Of a DNA stretch of 18,647 nucleotides, positions 15,193 to 18,647 are shown in pieces. The stretch covers positions 1 through 18,647 of the forward strand of contig SHXL01000030.1 of assembly GCA_009693345.1 (NCBI GenBank), written 5' to 3'. The notes beneath the pieces were generated by a model. That model was not told where the DNA came from. It was given only the letters and a program-made list of their open reading frames with translations, and searched no databases. The position numbers and the translations under genes are program-made. This stretch comes from Betaproteobacteria bacterium (GTDB lineage Bacteria > Pseudomonadota > Gammaproteobacteria > Burkholderiales > SG8-39). Numbering within the stretch: the first letter of the stretch is position 1; every line of letters begins with the position of its first letter.

Positions 15193-15222
15193 AGTATGTG
15201 GGCGATCCATGACAACTTGCAA
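15193..15222 (-). promoter_or_regulatory. Candidate pilT promoter inside the yggS start region
   Basis: On the minus strand, TTGCAA (15217-15222) as -35 and CATACT (15193-15198) as -10 are separated by 18 bp, each matching four of six consensus bases. The start site would be near 15186, leaving about 22 nt with the GGGGGA ribosome site before the pilT ATG. The -10 overlaps the yggS ATG itself. It is a weak match and may be chance. Confidence 0.28.
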
Positions 15223-15903
15223 GCCGTTCAGGGGCGCATCGCGCGCGCCGCGGCAGCGGCTGGCCGCGACCCCCGCAGCGTGACGCTTTTGGCGGTGTCG
15301 AAGACCCATCTCGCGACGCTGGTGGAAGAGGCCCTGGCCGCCGGCCAGGGCGCGTTTGGCGAGAATTACGTGCAGGAAGCCGTGGAGAAGATGGATGCGC
15401 TTGCCGGCAAGATAGGGGAGGAACGCACTCGTGCGTTGGAGTGGCACCTCATCGGACCTTTGCAAAGCAACAAGACGCGTCTTGCTGCCGAGCGCTTCGA
15501 TTGGGTGCATTCCGTCGAGAGCGGCAAGACCGCGCGCCGGCTCTCGGAGCAGCGCCCCGCCGGCATGCCTGCACTGAACGTCCTGATCCAGGTGAACGTA
15601 TCGGGTGAGGCGTCAAAAAGCGGCGTCGCCCCTGAGAAAGTTCTTTTTCTTGCAAAAGAAATAGACACTTTGCCGCGCCTGAAGCTGCGGGGACTGATGG
15701 CGATTCCGGAGCCCGGAGCGGACGATGATCGCTATCGGGAATTGAAGAACCTGTACGAAAAACTGAAAAGCGAATTCCGCTTTGACACCCTTTCGGTCGG
15801 GATGTCCGACGACATGGAAGCCGCCATCGCGGAAGGCTCGACCATGGTCCGCATCGGCACCGCGATCTTCGGCGCACGCAAGAAAATAAGGTCCGCCGCA
15901 TGA
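15196..15903 (+). CDS. yggS: Pyridoxal-5'-phosphate-binding homeostasis protein (YggS/PLPBP family)
   Basis: This is a 235-residue fold-type III PLP-binding protein that buffers PLP and affects amino-acid homeostasis; it has no known catalysis. The cofactor lysine is K36 in TLLAVSKT, the same number as in E. coli YggS, which supports the ATG at 15196; an upstream in-frame ATG at 15178 would add six residues and neither has a strong Shine-Dalgarno. Further motifs: FGENYVQEAVEKM, WHLIGPLQSNK, LRGLMAIPEPG, and the C-terminal phosphate-binding segment GMSDDMEAAIAEGSTMVRIG. The stop overlaps the proC start (ATGA at 15900-15903). yggS-proC-yggT is a common proteobacterial order; yggS is divergent from pilT. 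Confidence 0.95.
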   Translation: MWAIHDNLQAVQGRIARAAAAAGRDPRSVTLLAVSKTHLATLVEEALAAGQGAFGENYVQEAVEKMDALAGKIGEERTRALEWHLIGPLQSNKTRLAAERFDWVHSVESGKTARRLSEQRPAGMPALNVLIQVNVSGEASKSGVAPEKVLFLAKEIDTLPRLKLRGLMAIPEPGADDDRYRELKNLYEKLKSEFRFDTLSVGMSDDMEAAIAEGSTMVRIGTAIFGARKKIRSAA

Positions 15904-16724
15904 ACATCGCCATGAGCGTCGTGTTCATCGGCGGCGGCAACATGGCCGATGCACTGATCGGCGGCCTGCTGAAGAACGGTTTTGCCGCGAACCAGCTGCG
16001 TGCCGTGGAAGTCGACGGCGCGGCGCGGCGCAGGCTGTCCGACAAGTACCGCATCGAATGTGCCCCGGAAGCGCGCGGCACGATACGCCCTGGCGAGGTG
16101 GTGGTGTTTGCCGTGAAGCCGCAGCAGATGAAGGAGGCGGCACGCTTCTCGGGCTTGAAGGACAACGCCAACCTGGTCATCAGCATCGCTGCCGGCATCG
16201 CGCTGGCCAGCCTCGCGGGCTGGCTCGGCGGCCACGCCAAGCTGGTGCGCGCGATGCCGAATACGCCGGCGCAGATTGGCGCCGGTGTGACCGGCCTGTA
16301 CGCGCTCGCGGGCGTGAGCGAGGCGGAGAAGAAGCAGGCCGAAACGGTCCTGGGCGCGGTCGGCGCCACCGTATGGATACCGGAAGAATCGCTGATGGAC
16401 GCCGTCACCGCGGTCTCCGGCAGCGGCCCGGCCTACGTGTTCTGGTTCATCGAGCAGTTGGCCGCCGCGGGGGAGTCTTTGGGTTTAGATCAGGAAACAT
16501 CCCAAAAACTCGCGATCGAAACCATTCTTGGGTCTGCCAAGCTCGCTGCGCAAAGCGCGGATTCGCCCGCCGTGCTGCGCGAACGCGTAACCTCGAAGGG
16601 CGGCACCACCGAAGCCGCGCTCAAGGCCTTCGAGGAGCAGAAGCTCGCTGAGCGCTTCATGCGCGCGGTCGAGGCGGCGCGCGACCGCGGCGCCGAGCTG
16701 GGCAGGGCGATGGGGAAGGAATAG
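15900..16724 (+). CDS. proC: Pyrroline-5-carboxylate reductase ProC
   Basis: This is a 274-residue NAD(P)H-dependent enzyme for the last step of proline synthesis. The N-terminal Rossmann fold begins VVFIGGGNMADALIGG (7-22), followed by AVKPQ at 71-75 and RAMPNTPAQIGAG at 117-129. The C-terminal dimer/active-site part has SGSGPAYVFWFIEQL at 173-187 and VTSKGGTTEAAL at 230-241, the family signature. The start at 15900 overlaps the yggS stop (ATGA) with AAGG at 15888-15891 8 nt upstream; an ATG at 15912 would trim four residues and is the alternative. yggT follows directly after the stop, so this is one operon of three genes. Confidence 0.96.
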   Translation: MNIAMSVVFIGGGNMADALIGGLLKNGFAANQLRAVEVDGAARRRLSDKYRIECAPEARGTIRPGEVVVFAVKPQQMKEAARFSGLKDNANLVISIAAGIALASLAGWLGGHAKLVRAMPNTPAQIGAGVTGLYALAGVSEAEKKQAETVLGAVGATVWIPEESLMDAVTAVSGSGPAYVFWFIEQLAAAGESLGLDQETSQKLAIETILGSAKLAAQSADSPAVLRERVTSKGGTTEAALKAFEEQKLAERFMRAVEAARDRGAELGRAMGKE

Positions 16725-17297
16725 ATGTTCGGCCAGATCGCCAGTTACCTCGTCGACGTGGTAGCGGGTTTCTTCGTCTATCTGCTGCTCGCGCGCTTCC
16801 TGTTCCAATGGCTGCGCGTCCCGTTCCGCAACGTTCTGGGCGAGTTCATCATTGCGGGGACCAACTGGATGGTGGTGCCGGCGCGGCGCGTGATTCCATC
16901 ACTTGCCGGACTGGACCTCGCCTCCCTGCTGCTTGCCTGGTTGCTGCAGGCGCTCCTGCTGTACGTGCTCTACCTGATCGCGGGCATCGATTTCAGTTCG
17001 GCGCCGGGCATCGGCGCAGGGGCCATCGCCGTGCTCGCGCTGCTCGACCTGGTGCGCTCCACCCTGTACATCTTGGTGTTCGCGCTGATCGTGCAGGCGG
17101 TGCTGTCCTGGGTGAATTCGCATTCGCCGGTGGGCCCGCTGTTCGATGCGATGACGCGGCCGTTCCTGCGGCCGATCCGACGTTTCGTGCCGCCACTCGG
17201 CAACGTGGACCTGTCGCCGCTGGTGCTGATCGTGGTGCTGCAGGTTTTGCAGATTCCGCTGGCCGAGCTGCGCCGCTTGGCCAGCGGATTGTTCTAG
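16725..17297 (+). CDS. yggT: YggT-family integral membrane protein
   Basis: This 190-residue inner-membrane protein has two copies of the YggT repeat. Each copy has an N-terminal hydrophobic helix, then a T-x-P/RP-FxRPxRRxxP-like amphipathic segment (about 47-62, and 144-157 as TRPFLRPIRRFVPP), then a second helix; PVGPLF at 135-140 precedes the second repeat. The family is conserved and often follows yggS and proC; roles in osmotic or cell-shape homeostasis have been proposed but the function is not settled. AAGGA at 16716-16720 lies 4 nt before the ATG, which directly abuts the proC stop. The gene is convergent with isocitrate lyase, with only 5 bp between the stop codons and no hairpin between them. 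Confidence 0.94.
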   Translation: MFGQIASYLVDVVAGFFVYLLLARFLFQWLRVPFRNVLGEFIIAGTNWMVVPARRVIPSLAGLDLASLLLAWLLQALLLYVLYLIAGIDFSSAPGIGAGAIAVLALLDLVRSTLYILVFALIVQAVLSWVNSHSPVGPLFDAMTRPFLRPIRRFVPPLGNVDLSPLVLIVVLQVLQIPLAELRRLASGLF

Positions 17298-17302
17298 ACC
17301 GA

Positions 17303-18430
<1,128 letters not shown>

Positions 18431-18647
18431 ATCAATTTTAATCCGGTCGATGACGTAGCGCGTATTTTTACTTGCGCTGGCGCCGAATTTCGCGAGTATT
18501 TCTGCATTCGTAGCCGATTTTCAGTTTCTACACCTCGCTCGAGGCTTTTCTTGGCGCTTTTCGCGCCCCTTTGCCCTCTACGGGCGTAGCTCTCCCCTGA
18601 CCATGTATAAATTGCTCAAGGCAAACAGCATATTGAGCTGAGCGTCG
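18431..18647. other. Unexplained low-GC region upstream of the isocitrate lyase ORF
   Basis: These 217 bp have about 51% GC by hand count, below the neighbours. No family-like ORF is visible on either strand. Two hairpins stand out: CCTCG-CT-CGAGG at 18533-18544 and GGCGC-TTTTC-GCGCC at 18553-18567, the first followed by CTTTTCTT on the plus strand. In a normal chromosome this should be the 5' coding part of aceA; instead it reads like a leader or foreign flank. The sequence continues past the window edge. Confidence 0.5.

Noticed and set aside
13344..15212. Plus-strand open frames opposite pilU and pilT
   Set aside because: Both are antisense to well-defined ATPases, have low-complexity Arg/His/Val/Asp composition, and show no ribosome site or family motif.
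18431..18647. Group II intron, intein or insertion sequence interrupting aceA
   Set aside because: No intron domain V-like sequence, no intein splice residues and no transposase or terminal inverted repeat was seen in the 217 bp available; the possibility remains only for sequence beyond the window.

Overview
The window is a dense, GC-rich chromosomal stretch (roughly 64% GC by eye) with long ORFs, short or overlapping junctions and almost no non-coding space. Gene content points to a betaproteobacterium: a BPSS1780-type membrane protein gene, then a FimW/PilZ-like protein, DUF971, ubiE, a Tim44-like protein, ubiJ and ubiB on one strand; a pilT-pilU pair divergent from yggS-proC-yggT; and a glyoxylate-type isocitrate lyase. 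I see no rRNA, tRNA, CRISPR array, integrase, transposase or prophage gene. This is mostly core genome rather than an accessory island.

Layout. 2-4154 (+): partial membrane protein, 528-aa c-di-GMP-binding-like protein, DUF971 protein, UbiE methyltransferase and a signal-peptide-bearing Tim44-like protein, ending in a clear intrinsic terminator at 4182-4212. 4231-6318 (+): ubiJ and ubiB, which complete a ubiquinone biosynthesis block. 6334-10239 (+): an SSS-family sodium:solute symporter, a large VanZ-family membrane protein, a thioredoxin-like [2Fe-2S] ferredoxin, a small alpha/beta hydrolase and a HemJ-like protoporphyrinogen oxidase. 10226-11182 (-): a COG4976-type methyltransferase with a shortened TPR region. 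11241-12377 (+): a THUMP-domain 23S rRNA methyltransferase (RlmL half only). 12399-12851 (-): an unrecognised small exported protein. 12978-15164 (-): pilU and pilT, with a terminator beyond pilU. 15196-17297 (+): yggS, proC and yggT. 17303-18430 (-): isocitrate lyase whose 5' part is anomalous.

How the genes work together. ubiE, ubiJ and ubiB supply quinone ring C-methylation, the lipid-binding accessory protein and the atypical kinase/ATPase of ubiquinone synthesis. HemJ would oxidise protoporphyrinogen for haem, so quinone and haem supply for respiration sit close together. pilT/pilU power type IV pilus retraction, and the 528-aa protein may be a c-di-GMP receptor linked to surface behaviour. 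yggS-proC-yggT is the widespread PLP-homeostasis/proline/membrane-protein cluster.

The most interesting irregularity is at the right end. The isocitrate lyase ORF matches the family from the conserved LGALTGNQ motif onwards with all recognisable catalytic motifs, but the N-terminal ~55-60 residues expected upstream are replaced by roughly 51% GC, stop-containing sequence with two hairpins. That is either a chimeric junction or a real 5' rearrangement. No obviously new defence or mobile system was found; other leads concern gene context (ferredoxin-hydrolase-HemJ, Tim44-like protein among ubi genes), a very tight pilT/yggS divergent promoter region and a possibly eroded TPR domain.
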